Assembly (NCBI GenBank): GCA_947085425.1 | Contig: CAMTWK010000012.1 | Coordinates: 111,372 to 175,371, forward strand | Reading direction: 5' to 3' | Length of the DNA stretch: 64,000 nt | DNA from: UKL13-2 sp947085425 | GTDB taxonomy: Bacteria > Pseudomonadota > Gammaproteobacteria > Burkholderiales > Usitatibacteraceae | Part shown: one piece after another, positions 1-8,457 of the stretch | How the letters are laid out: each line of letters starts with the position of its first letter | How positions within the stretch are numbered: position 1 is the stretch's first letter | Program-made: the position numbers and the translations under genes | The notes under the pieces: model-generated | Told to the model about the DNA's origin: nothing | The model's database searches: none | Seen by the model: the letters and a program-made list of their open reading frames with translations, nothing else

Positions 1-2
1 TG

Positions 3-626
3 GTGATCGGCGGTGGCCATGAAGTGGCGTGGGGCACCTGGCAGGGCATCGCCGCCGCCGTCGGCGGTGGCAACACAACAGCAACGCCGCAACAGCAACG
101 CGTTGGCATCATCAATATCGATGCGCATTTTGATTTGCGGCAATCGACCCCAGCCAGTTCCGGTACGCCATTCGCGCAAATTGCCCGTGACTGTGCCGCG
201 CGTCATTTGCCGTTTGATTATTTGTGTCTGGGGGTGAGCGCGTTATCCAACACCAAGGCACTATTTGAAACCGCACAACAAACCGGCACCCAGTGGTTAC
301 TGGACGACGAGTTTGTCGCGTCAAACCGTAGTGTGGTTGAGAGTTGTGTGACGATGTTTTTGGATCAGGTTGATGCGGTCTATTTGACGATTTGTCTGGA
401 TGCTTTTCACGTTTCGGTGGCGCCGGGAGTGTCCGCCCCGGCCACGCGTGGTGTCGAGGTGGCGATGGCCGAATGGTTGATTGATTTGATTTGTGCGCGT
501 GACCAATTGATGGTGGCAGAAGTAGCCGAGCTCAACCCACGGTTTGATCAAGATAGCCGCACGGCAAAACTCGCCGCACGCCTGCTGGCAAGGTGTGCCG
601 ATGCGGCGCGACCGGGGATGAGTTAA
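3..626 (+). CDS. hutG: Formimidoylglutamase, C-terminal part (gene starts before the window)
   Basis: Arginase/agmatinase-superfamily hydrolase that releases formamide from N-formimidoyl-glutamate in histidine degradation. Visible are GGGHEVAWG near residue 4 and NIDAHFDLR near 38, both Mn-binding motifs, then SSGTPF near 52 and the family stretch CLDAFHVSVAPGVSAPA near 129. The last is diagnostic of formimidoylglutamase rather than arginase. The usual paired Asp of the third metal motif reads C-x-D here; I cannot say whether that is normal in this subfamily. The frame is open at the left edge and no start or RBS is present, so roughly the first third of the protein lies outside the window. 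It converges on the next gene. Confidence 0.85.
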   Translation: MIGGGHEVAWGTWQGIAAAVGGGNTTATPQQQRVGIINIDAHFDLRQSTPASSGTPFAQIARDCAARHLPFDYLCLGVSALSNTKALFETAQQTGTQWLLDDEFVASNRSVVESCVTMFLDQVDAVYLTICLDAFHVSVAPGVSAPATRGVEVAMAEWLIDLICARDQLMVAEVAELNPRFDQDSRTAKLAARLLARCADAARPGMS

Positions 627-667
627 CCAGCCTTCTACGACCGGTTAAAAATGGCTGTCAAAAGGCG

Positions 668-2227
668 TTAGCGAGCAATGGCGGCGGCAAGTCGTCGATC
701 ACCGTGGTATACAAACTCAGTTCTTGCCCCGCAAACGCTGATTGAATCGGCAAAGATCGACGCTTCGGCGCGGGAGTCAAAAACCAGTGCAACGGAACGG
801 TTTTTTTTGATGTTTTGTTGTTCCCCCGCCAGCGATACCGATTCAATATTGTGGCGAAATATTTTTTCCGCGGCGCAGTCCACTTGTTTTTCTGTCAGTG
901 CAGGCCAGCTGATCAACGCAAAATATTTTGTGCCGTCCATGGTTGCACTGCCCACCGGATTGGACCGTTTGGCGTAGGTTGTTTGCTGCATTGTGACGTT
1001 GTTTTTTTGCGGCGCAGGCGCAATGCTGGCAATCATCTGCCATTGTTGTTCTGTCAGAGCCAGCAGAATTTGGCGCTGATTGTCCGGCGTGGTCACACTG
1101 TTCGCGGCGGTCACCGCCACCAGCAAACGGTCATAGTGGTTTTTCTCCAGTAGTAGATTCGCTTTGTAGGCGAGTAGCTTGTCCTGATGTTTGGCCAGAT
1201 TCAAGAGTAGCGAGAGCACGGTTTCGCCCCTGTTTTCGCTGCCCGGTACCGCGCGCAACAGGTCGAGAGTGGCGCTGTTACTGTTGAGCATGTTGGCCAT
1301 CGCATCCAGCGCCTCTAGCTGTCGGCCAATGGTTTGGCGTTTCTGGCCCAGTTGGCCAACCCAATAATCCTGTTGCAGGGTCGGCGATGGTGCGGACAAT
1401 GGTGCCGGCGCGACCACAGTAGGCGCGACTGTGGAAGGCGCCGCGCTGGTAGCCCTGCCTGATGCGGACCCGCTCGATTTTGCGATTGATTTTTCGGTGA
1501 ACTCCGGTCGCGGGCGTGCGTTTTCCTTGGAAATCTTTTCCACATTGCGATCCATACTGCGGCTGAGCGGTTTGCTTTCAATGGTGCGAAGTTCGGCGGC
1601 ATAGGCGCTGTTGATGCCGGGAAAGCCGGCCACCTTGGCAAGAGCATGACTCAGTGGCGGGTGTTTGGGTTTCAGTTGATATAGGCCGTTGTTTAGAACC
1701 AATTTGTAGGACGTTCGATTAACGGCGCCCAGATCGGAAATGCGCACGGGAAAAACGGATATGGGATCGTTGCCTTTTTTATGCACGATTTCAATTTCGT
1801 CGTTTTCGACAAATGGTTTTTCATTGATCACCACAATCTCATCACGGCGTCTGGATGGATCGTTGATTTCGCTGGTGCGTACAAAGACGTGATCGGACCG
1901 AGGTTCAAAACGATCGGTCGGTTGGGCATCACTGATGTCCATGTGTTTGACAAATTTTTTCTTGCTTTCCTGATCGTAGTTTTTGAACCACCAGGTGCAG
2001 CAGGCAATGACCAATATGCCGCTGAATATCCACACGGAAACGTAAATTTGCCTGGAAAAATGCACCGCATCTTTATCACGCGGCTTGGAATTTCCCGCTG
2101 TATCCAGCGCCGCCTTGGCATGCCGAATGCCATAGATCATGATAAAAAGCGTGATAAAAAACGGTCCGTACAGAAAAAACAGTTCAACCAAATCCTTGAA
2201 TGAAAACCCACTTGCGTCGCCGGCCAT
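668..2227 (-). CDS. Unknown two-TM membrane protein with long proline/alanine-rich linker
   Basis: I do not recognise this 519-residue protein. It has two hydrophobic segments near residues 14-34 and 61-82, then a long soluble region. About residues 240-290 form a Ser/Ala/Pro-rich low-complexity linker, followed by a helical region. The last 80 residues hold a compact domain with two Cys. The start is well supported by AAAGGAGTG seven bases upstream of ATG. It lies 45 bp downstream of a secreted-type N-acetylmuramidase on the same strand, so a shared transcript and a cell-envelope role are plausible, but that is inference only. Confidence 0.6.
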   Translation of the reverse strand: MAGDASGFSFKDLVELFFLYGPFFITLFIMIYGIRHAKAALDTAGNSKPRDKDAVHFSRQIYVSVWIFSGILVIACCTWWFKNYDQESKKKFVKHMDISDAQPTDRFEPRSDHVFVRTSEINDPSRRRDEIVVINEKPFVENDEIEIVHKKGNDPISVFPVRISDLGAVNRTSYKLVLNNGLYQLKPKHPPLSHALAKVAGFPGINSAYAAELRTIESKPLSRSMDRNVEKISKENARPRPEFTEKSIAKSSGSASGRATSAAPSTVAPTVVAPAPLSAPSPTLQQDYWVGQLGQKRQTIGRQLEALDAMANMLNSNSATLDLLRAVPGSENRGETVLSLLLNLAKHQDKLLAYKANLLLEKNHYDRLLVAVTAANSVTTPDNQRQILLALTEQQWQMIASIAPAPQKNNVTMQQTTYAKRSNPVGSATMDGTKYFALISWPALTEKQVDCAAEKIFRHNIESVSLAGEQQNIKKNRSVALVFDSRAEASIFADSISVCGARTEFVYHGDRRLAAAIAR

Positions 2228-2272
2228 GTTGACACTCCTTTCAGCGTTATTTTTCCCAATTGAATGTCGCCG

Positions 2273-3109
2273 CTAAGTAAACGCCGACGAAAATAAGGCG
2301 GCATAGGTGGTTTCATCCAATGCACCCGTCACCGACAGGCCATTGCCAAGTTGAAATGCCTTGAGTGCATGGCGGGTGCGATTGCCCAGCACCCCGTCGA
2401 TTTTTCCCGGCCCATAGCCGAGTAATAACAGCGCGGCTTGCGCGTTGCGCAACTCCATGTCTGGCATGGAACCGCTGGAAAATCGCGCGCAGGCTTGTTC
2501 CAGTTTGATGTCGTACTGATTTTGTGCATAGGTGCGGCCGTTGTAACCCAGAGCAAACTTTGCCCAATCCTGATTACGCAAATGCCGATGCAAATTATTG
2601 GTGATCAGAAAATTGACCATGGCCTGCAATTGGTGGTCTTCCGACAAAATCATGGCATCAACCATTTTTTGTGCGGACTGAAAGCCGGCGGCATCGTGAT
2701 TAAAGCCCATTACCTGTCCGATTCCCCACGATGCCGAACGCAACGCCGGCTCTGCGCTGAGGTGGTGTTGTGCGCATAGTGCCAACGCACGATCGAGCTT
2801 GCTGTATTGTGCGGCCAATAGACCGTACCCACCCTGCGGACCGGATAGGTCCGGGTCGGAGTGGTTGAATTTTCCGTGGGTATATTCGCGAAATTTGTGC
2901 CGCTCAAACAAAATTTGCGGACGGCGGTCGGCACGAAAACCAAACCCTTGGGTAACGCCCCCGGTTTCAACATCAAACACCGCCCACAATGCAGCCGACT
3001 GCGCCGGCCCGAGGCCGAGACGATTGAGTGCATCCGCCAATCCTGCACGGGTGATCGGAATTGCTTTGGCGGCAAAAATCATGTCCGAATCAAGACGGTT
3101 AATCGCCAA
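2273..3109 (-). CDS. N-acetylmuramidase with C-terminal peptidoglycan-binding domain
   Basis: Residues about 25-200 match the N-acetylmuramidase family (DUF3380-type lysozyme): WAVFDVETGG, RPQILFERHKF, GGYG, SASWGIGQVMGFNH, then an FALGYNG..Y..N.YD.KL block. This domain cleaves the glycan strand, the ETGG Glu being the likely acid. Residues about 215-275 form a PG_binding_1 domain (LLLLGYGPGKIDGVLGNRTRHAL). There is no signal peptide, so export would need holin-like help or lysis. The start is uncertain: TTG at 3109 gives 278 residues, ATG at 3082 gives 269, and neither has a good RBS. The gene sits between two unknown membrane proteins, without other phage genes. Confidence 0.85.
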   Translation of the reverse strand: MAINRLDSDMIFAAKAIPITRAGLADALNRLGLGPAQSAALWAVFDVETGGVTQGFGFRADRRPQILFERHKFREYTHGKFNHSDPDLSGPQGGYGLLAAQYSKLDRALALCAQHHLSAEPALRSASWGIGQVMGFNHDAAGFQSAQKMVDAMILSEDHQLQAMVNFLITNNLHRHLRNQDWAKFALGYNGRTYAQNQYDIKLEQACARFSSGSMPDMELRNAQAALLLLGYGPGKIDGVLGNRTRHALKAFQLGNGLSVTGALDETTYAALFSSAFT

Positions 3110-3215
3110 ATGGAAAAACCAGTTTGTGGACTATTCACAAAAGCCCTCCGGTCGATAGTTGGTTCAATTATGAATACAACCGATGCACATGGTCATCGGC
3201 AACTGGTTGGCAGTA

Positions 3216-3647
3216 TCAGCCGCGCAGTTTTAAATAAATGACGGCGGCAAAAAACAGCGAAAAAATGAGTGGCATGAGGGAATCAAGTACGGCCATCAAT
3301 TGGTAACGTGGATTGAGGCGCAGGATTTTTTGCTCTTCTTCAAATATGTTAAATAAGTTGTAGTGCCCCTCAATGCGCCGAAGGATATCGACCTTTACTT
3401 TAAAAATGGCGTGATAGGCATGCATATCCGCGTTCCATAAAAAGCACAATATGCCGCCCGCAAGGCCGGCAAGAATCAGCACCAGTCCGTGTGCGCCGAC
3501 AATTGAGCCTTGGTTGCCGGTCAGGGCAATAAATACCAAAAGCGCCGAAACCACCATCAGGTAGAAGTGCCGACTCTGCTCGTGGCGCCGTCTAAAATTG
3601 GCAACATCCTGAAAATAGGTCTTGTATTGCTCGATTTGATCCGCCAT
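3216..3647 (-). CDS. Small two-TM membrane protein, RipA-like
   Basis: 143 residues. A charged, aromatic N-terminal helix (YKTYFQDVANFRRRHEQSRHFY) precedes two TM segments near 30-48 and 55-73. A soluble helical part with RRIEGHYNLFNIFEEE follows, then a C-terminal TM near 120-140. The layout and the Y-x3-F...RR..E..R start resemble the RipA-type octameric membrane protein family; I hold that loosely. GGGAGAG precedes the ATG. It is the first gene of a leftward trio with the muramidase and the 519-residue membrane protein (gap of 106 bp). Confidence 0.55.
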   Translation of the reverse strand: MADQIEQYKTYFQDVANFRRRHEQSRHFYLMVVSALLVFIALTGNQGSIVGAHGLVLILAGLAGGILCFLWNADMHAYHAIFKVKVDILRRIEGHYNLFNIFEEEQKILRLNPRYQLMAVLDSLMPLIFSLFFAAVIYLKLRG

Positions 3648-4141
3648 AGGTCTCTCCCGCTAAAGTGATTCGGTCATTTCCGCAAGCCATTAACAATCGT
3701 GCCGCTGTTGTTGTTTGCGCCGTCGGCAGTAAAACCAATTAACATCATGTTTTTATAGTGTTTTTATAAAAGATGTGGATATGGAGGGAAGGCCGATCTT
3801 TTTTAGGTTAACAAAAATAGCTCTAATCATTGCCAATGTCAATAGATGATTTGCCAGCCGACCGGTCTTCTGAATTGTTAATTATTTGTGACGCCAAGTG
3901 TGCCGCCATGGCGGTTTGTTTTTTCATCGCCCCTGTGCGTCTGCCACGCTGGTGGCGCGCAAACGACCACACCTGTATTTCACTTGTTTTAATGCGCGTA
4001 AGTGGCATTGCACGGTTTACAATGTGCGGGAACCTGTCGGCATCGCCGCAAGGGAGTGAAGAATCCAAAAATCGGCATTAAAAATTTCGCACGATCGAAA
4101 TTAATTTCGATGCACGTAATGAACCAGCAAAGAAGAATTGA
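3648..4141. other. Intergenic region with divergent promoters
   Basis: About 490 bp without a credible gene between divergent genes. It contains AT-rich tracts around 3740-3820 that could hold promoters, and one perfect 18-bp palindrome close to the right-hand gene (listed separately). Small open frames here look like chance. Confidence 0.5.
4094..4111. promoter_or_regulatory. Perfect 18-bp palindrome upstream of the diguanylate cyclase gene
   Basis: ATCGAAATTAATTTCGAT is its own reverse complement and ends 30 bp before the ATG at 4142. The position fits an operator or a leader hairpin. No T-run follows, so a terminator is unlikely. Confidence 0.45.
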
Positions 4142-5092
4142 ATGAACATACTGGTGGTTGATGACTCGCGTACGATCCGTGCTGGCATGATCCAACTGAT
4201 CAAACGGATGGGGCACACTGTTGTCGAAGCCGAAAACGGCCAGCAGGCGGTTGAGTTGTATCAGACGGCACGCCCGGATCTGGTCATGATCGACGTGTCG
4301 ATGCCGATCATGGATGGCTACGAGGCGGCGCGCGCCATACGCAAACTCAATCCCGATGATTGGACACCGATTATTTTTTTGAGCTCGATGGAGGCCGACC
4401 AGGATTTGGATCGCGCCATCGAAGCGGGCGGTGATGACTATCTGGTCAAGCCGGTCAGTTTTGTGGTGTTGAATGCGAAAATTCGCGCCTTATCCAGATT
4501 GGAAGCCATGCGCCGCCGCTCGTTGGAATTGTCGAGCCAGCTTGCCAAGGCCAATGGAGAACTCGAAAAATTATCGCGTCTGGACGGCCTGACTGGAATA
4601 AATAATCGTCGCGCCTTTGACAATTGCCTGCAAATGGAACTACAGCGTGCGGCGCGAACTGGCGAACCGCTGTCGCTCATTTTGGCGGACATCGATTTTT
4701 TCAAGGCGTTTAATGATGCCTATGGTCATCAGGGTGGCGATGATTGTTTGCGCCAAATCGCGCAGGCATTAAGTCAGTCCACGCGCAGGCCGGGTGATGT
4801 GGTGGCGCGTTATGGCGGCGAAGAATTTGCCATTGTGTTGCCGGATACCCCTGCCGACGGTGCCATGTTGGTGGCGCTGAAGGCAAAGGAACTGGTTGAA
4901 AAATTTGCGATTCCGCACGCCTTTTCCGGCACCGGACTGATTGTCACGCTGAGTCTGGGCATTGTCACCGGAATCGTCGATCAAGTCACAACGGCCGAAC
5001 AAATTATTGGTCGTGCGGATCATGCCCTGTACGAAGCCAAACACCAGGGGCGCAATCGGATTGTTGTGTTCGGCGCATCGTCTGGAAAATAA
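4142..5092 (+). CDS. Response regulator-diguanylate cyclase (REC-GGDEF)
   Basis: 316 residues. REC domain (about 1-120) with acidic pocket VVDDS, phospho-acceptor Asp in MIDVSMP near residue 50 and Lys in YLVKPVS near 103. A short coiled linker follows, then a GGDEF domain (about 145-312) starting at LSRLDGLTGINNRRAFD. The active-site loop is RYGGEEF, an active-type signature. R-P-G-D upstream of it matches the RxxD inhibitory I-site. The predicted product is cyclic di-GMP made on phosphorylation, PleD-like but with one REC domain. AAGAAG precedes the ATG. No histidine kinase is adjacent. Confidence 0.93.
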   Translation: MNILVVDDSRTIRAGMIQLIKRMGHTVVEAENGQQAVELYQTARPDLVMIDVSMPIMDGYEAARAIRKLNPDDWTPIIFLSSMEADQDLDRAIEAGGDDYLVKPVSFVVLNAKIRALSRLEAMRRRSLELSSQLAKANGELEKLSRLDGLTGINNRRAFDNCLQMELQRAARTGEPLSLILADIDFFKAFNDAYGHQGGDDCLRQIAQALSQSTRRPGDVVARYGGEEFAIVLPDTPADGAMLVALKAKELVEKFAIPHAFSGTGLIVTLSLGIVTGIVDQVTTAEQIIGRADHALYEAKHQGRNRIVVFGASSGK

Positions 5093-5219
5093 GCCAATCG
5101 CGGCGGCGCGATTGTAGCGCCGCGCACAATCGGCAACTTTTGCACGCGTTCTGTCCCATCCGGTGCGTGTTCACTTCGCATTCCCTGAGTCATTCATTCA
5201 TCCCCACCAAGGTCAAACC

Positions 5220-5729
5220 ATGACGATTTCACTATACGCTGCGTCCGTTCCGGTATTCAAACAAATGCTCAATGCCAGCGCCGCGATTCTGCACAAAGCG
5301 GAAGCACACGCGACGGCAAAAAAAATCGATGCTGCGGTGTTGTTGCAGTCGCGCCTCTACCCGGATATGTTTCCGCTGTTACAGCAAGTGCAGATTTCGG
5401 CTGATTTTGCGCGTGGAGTTTCGGCCCGCCTGGCGGGCGTGGAGGTGCCGGTGGTGGACGGTGATCAGGCCAGCTTTGCGGATTTGCAGACGCTCATCAG
5501 CACCACGCTTGCGTTTTTGGATACGTTGACACCGGCGCAAATTGACGGCCAGGAAAATCGCGAAATTATCCTGCGCCCGGGTACACCCAAAGAAAGAAAA
5601 TTTACCGGACAAGCGTATTTGTTGAATTACGCATTGCCGCAATTTTTCTTTCACATTACGACCACCTATGCCATCTTGCGACACAATGGTTTGGAAGTCG
5701 GTAAGCGTGATTACATGGGGAATTACTAG
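5220..5729 (+). CDS. DUF1993 family protein
   Basis: 169-residue soluble protein starting MTISLYAASVPVFKQMLNA. It matches the DUF1993 family, a DinB-like four-helix bundle of unknown function, including QLxxDMFPLxxQVQ-like text, a central VPVVDGDQ and the terminal GKRD. I chose ATG 5220 because family members begin at MTISLY; the frame is open 19 codons further upstream. The stop codon TAG (5727-5729) is formed by the outer edge of an inserted repeat element, so the last residues after GKRD may differ from the ancestral end. Confidence 0.85.
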   Translation: MTISLYAASVPVFKQMLNASAAILHKAEAHATAKKIDAAVLLQSRLYPDMFPLLQQVQISADFARGVSARLAGVEVPVVDGDQASFADLQTLISTTLAFLDTLTPAQIDGQENREIILRPGTPKERKFTGQAYLLNYALPQFFFHITTTYAILRHNGLEVGKRDYMGNY

Positions 5730-5872
5730 CAGTTTGTTGAAATTCTGCTGCGCTCGGTGATGCGGCGTTGGTAAGCGGCTCAAAATCCTCATGTATACCG
5801 CATACATTCCGGTTTTTCGCCGCTTTCCGCCTTGCCTGACCTTCGCTCGCGACGAATTTCAACAAACTGCTA
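5727..5872. repeat. 146-bp MITE-like element, copy 1
   Basis: Bounded by perfect 19-bp inverted repeats TAGCAGTTTGTTGAAATTC and its reverse complement. The second copy at 63861-64000 is in the opposite orientation and differs at one position over the 140 nt visible. The ends read TA-GCAG...CTGC-TA, which would fit TA target duplication as in IS630/Tc1-type elements. A short open frame (MYTAYIPVFRRF...) occurs in both copies and is probably not a gene. The element supplies the stop codon of the upstream DUF1993 gene. Confidence 0.9.
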
Positions 5873-5887
5873 ACCAGCATTCACCAT

Positions 5888-5930
5888 TAAAAACGGGCGG
5901 TTTCAGGCAAAAATGCCCGAAACCGCCCGT
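5888..5930 (-). terminator. Rho-independent terminator of the Bug receptor gene
   Basis: Read leftward: a GC-rich stem ACGGGCGGTTTC/GAAACCGCCCGT around a second short GGCA/TGCC stem, followed by GTTTTTA. It lies 27 bp past the stop codon of the leftward gene. Confidence 0.85.
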
Positions 5931-5956
5931 CGATATTGCAACTGTCTTTTGCGTTA

Positions 5957-6949
5957 TTAACCGTCGATCTTGATGCCGGCGTCTTTCACAACCTTGCCCC
6001 ACTTGGCGATTTCGGTTTGGATAAACGTGGCGAACTCTTTGGGGGATTGGCCACCGGCAACCGCACCGGCCATTTCCCACGATTTTTTGATATCGGCGTC
6101 GGCCAGCACCTTGACGGTCTCGGCATAGAGGCGGTCCACAATCGGCTGCGGTGTGCCTTTGATCGCCCATACCGCGTACCAGGTGGTCATGGTGAAATCT
6201 TTGTAGCCCAGCTCAATCATGGTCGGCACGTCCGGCAACAGTGGTGAGCGTTCCGGTGAAGTGACGGCCAACGGGATCAATTTACCGGCCTTGATTTGTG
6301 CGCTCGACGAGGCGAGGCCATCAAAGGCAAGATCAACCGTGCCACCCAGCAGATCGGTCATCATCGGGCCAATGCCTTTGTAGGGGATGTGCACCATATC
6401 CACACCGGCGCTGCGTTTGTAGAGCTCGGCGGCGAGATGGTGGGATGCCCCGCTGCCGGCCGAGCCGTAATTCATCTTGCCGGGATTGGCCTTCAAATAG
6501 GCTTTTAATTCGGATTCTTTTTTGAACGGGTGTTTGGGGTTGATCACCAACACGTTTGGCACGTAGGCCAGCACCGTGATGGGCACAAAGTCCTGTTCGA
6601 GTTTGTAGGGTTTATTCAGGTACAAGGATTCGGCGATGGTGTGGTGGATGGCACCGACAAAAAATGTATAACCGTCGGGTGTTGCTTTGGCCGCCGCCGC
6701 CGCGCCAACCGTGCCGCCCGCTCCGCCCATATTTTCGATCAGCACCGGCTGACCAAGCGCCGCACCCATTTTCACGCCATAAGGGCGGGCAAATACATCG
6801 GTGCCACCACCGGCCGGGAAGGGGTTGATCAAACGAACCGGCTTATTCGGATAACCAGCCTGTGCAAACGCCGATTGACTCAAGCCAAACGGCACTGCGG
6901 TGGATGCGCCAATGGCGGACATGGCTTTAATAATGTCGCGTCGATTCAT
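5957..6949 (-). CDS. Bug/TctC-family tripartite tricarboxylate transporter substrate-binding protein
   Basis: 330 residues. The signal peptide ends near SAFAQA (residue 31). The mature protein starts YPNKPVRLINPFPAGGGTDVFAR, the typical Bug N-terminus whose loop binds a carboxylate ligand. NYGSAGSGASHHLAAELYK (about residue 163) and VPYKG-like HIPYKGIGPMMTDLLGG (about 187) are also family-typical. It would capture a carboxylated substrate in the periplasm. No TctA/TctB membrane genes are next to it, as is common for orphan Bug proteins of Burkholderiales. GGAGA precedes the ATG. The ligand cannot be deduced. Confidence 0.93.
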   Translation of the reverse strand: MNRRDIIKAMSAIGASTAVPFGLSQSAFAQAGYPNKPVRLINPFPAGGGTDVFARPYGVKMGAALGQPVLIENMGGAGGTVGAAAAAKATPDGYTFFVGAIHHTIAESLYLNKPYKLEQDFVPITVLAYVPNVLVINPKHPFKKESELKAYLKANPGKMNYGSAGSGASHHLAAELYKRSAGVDMVHIPYKGIGPMMTDLLGGTVDLAFDGLASSSAQIKAGKLIPLAVTSPERSPLLPDVPTMIELGYKDFTMTTWYAVWAIKGTPQPIVDRLYAETVKVLADADIKKSWEMAGAVAGGQSPKEFATFIQTEIAKWGKVVKDAGIKIDG

Positions 6950-7030
6950 ATATTTCTCCAGTTATGGTGGGATTGCCCCTATGCCGGGGCATGATGGGTT
7001 GGCAACAAATTACGACGAAACAAAATACAA

Positions 7031-8272
7031 CTATGCAGCGATTCTACCGGTAGTTGCAGCGGGGTTATTGTGCGCCGCGCAATCGGCGAGGTAACGCATG
7101 GCGGCATCAACACCGCCTTTTTGGTGTGGAACTTTGGCAAGTGACAAGCCCATTTCCACACCGGCGAGTGTGCCCATCAGGGTCAGGTCGTTAAAGTCGC
7201 CAAGGTGGCCGATGCGAAAAATTTTGCCTTTGAGTTTGGATAAACCCATGCCGAGCGACATGTCAAAATTGTTCAGGATGATATTGCGCAAATTATCCGC
7301 GTCATGTCCGGCCGGCATCATTACCGCGGTGAGTACCGGTGAGTATTCGGCCGGATTGGCGCACAGCACTTCCAGACCCCATGCTTTCACCGCACGGCGG
7401 GTGGCTTCGGCGTGGCGTTGATGGCGGGCGAATACATTGGCGAGACCTTCTTCGTGCAGCATGGTGATCGCTTCACGCAGCCCATACAGCAAATTGGTGG
7501 CAGGAGTGTACGGAAAAAATCCGCTCTTGTTGGTTTCGAGCATTTCATCCCAGCTCCAAAACGCTTTGGTGATTTTGGATGTTTTGCTGGCGGCCAATGC
7601 ATTCGGCGACAGCGCGTTAAACGACAAACCCGGCGGCAACATCAAGCCTTTTTGTGACCCGCCCACGGTCACGTCCACGCCCCATTCGTCGTGTTTGTAA
7701 TCAATCGAGCCGAGCGACGAGATGGTATCGACCAATAACAACGCCGGATGACGTGATTGATCAATCGCTTTGCGGATGGCGGCGATATCGGAAGTGACAC
7801 CGGTGGAGGTTTCGTTGTGCACCACACACACGGCTTTGATGGTGTGTGTTTTGTCGTTCTGCAACTGTTGCGCGATGAGTTTGGCATCGACACCGTGCCG
7901 CCAATCGCCTTCGAGGTAGATCGGCACCAGCCCCAGTTTGACCGCCATTTTTTGCCAGAGTGTGGCGAAGTGGCCGGTCTCGACCATCAACACATGGTCG
8001 CCGGGGTTGAGGGTATTGACTAGTGCCGCCTCCCACGCGCCGGTGCCGGATGCAGGGTAAATGATGACCGGTTGCCCGGTCTGAAAAATGGTTTTGATGC
8101 CGGCCAGCACCTCATAGCCCAGTGCCTGAAATTCCGGACCGCGATGATCGATCACCTGATGGTCGATGGCGCGCAAAATACGCTCGGGGACGGCGGTCGG
8201 CCCGGGGATTTGCAAAAAATGGCGACCGGCAGGGCGGCTGGTGTGGGCGGCGGGGGATTTTGCTTGCGTCAT
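7031..8272 (-). CDS. Class V aminotransferase, serine-glyoxylate type
   Basis: 413-residue PLP enzyme that would transfer the amino group of serine or alanine to glyoxylate. Seen: FLQIPGPTAVPERILRA at the N-terminus, HRGPEF (about 43), the phosphate-binding SGTGAWEAALVN (about 76), DTISSLG (about 184) and the PLP-lysine motif GGSQKG with Lys near 208. This pattern is that of serine-glyoxylate/alanine-glyoxylate aminotransferases. GGAG precedes the ATG. It is divergent from the FAD/Fe-S oxidoreductase, and the pair suggests glyoxylate/hydroxy-acid metabolism. The donor substrate cannot be fixed from sequence. Confidence 0.9.
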   Translation of the reverse strand: MTQAKSPAAHTSRPAGRHFLQIPGPTAVPERILRAIDHQVIDHRGPEFQALGYEVLAGIKTIFQTGQPVIIYPASGTGAWEAALVNTLNPGDHVLMVETGHFATLWQKMAVKLGLVPIYLEGDWRHGVDAKLIAQQLQNDKTHTIKAVCVVHNETSTGVTSDIAAIRKAIDQSRHPALLLVDTISSLGSIDYKHDEWGVDVTVGGSQKGLMLPPGLSFNALSPNALAASKTSKITKAFWSWDEMLETNKSGFFPYTPATNLLYGLREAITMLHEEGLANVFARHQRHAEATRRAVKAWGLEVLCANPAEYSPVLTAVMMPAGHDADNLRNIILNNFDMSLGMGLSKLKGKIFRIGHLGDFNDLTLMGTLAGVEMGLSLAKVPHQKGGVDAAMRYLADCAAHNNPAATTGRIAA

Positions 8273-8457
8273 GTCACTTGCTCCAAAGGCGGTTTTCAGT
8301 TCATCATTGTTACTGATTCACACCTAATAGATGCCTGTATTTCAGCAATAGTAGGGTGCAATCACAAGGTGGGCTGCTGAGGTGGGATGCAGAAGTGGGC
8401 TACTCAAGTTTCGGCGCAATATCCTGACCATTGTTACCGTTTTTTGTGTGACCATCC

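Noticed and set aside
5791..5973. Small frame MYTAYIPVFRRF... in the 146-bp repeat
   Set aside because: The same text appears in both copies only because the DNA is repeated; no RBS, and it runs into a terminator.
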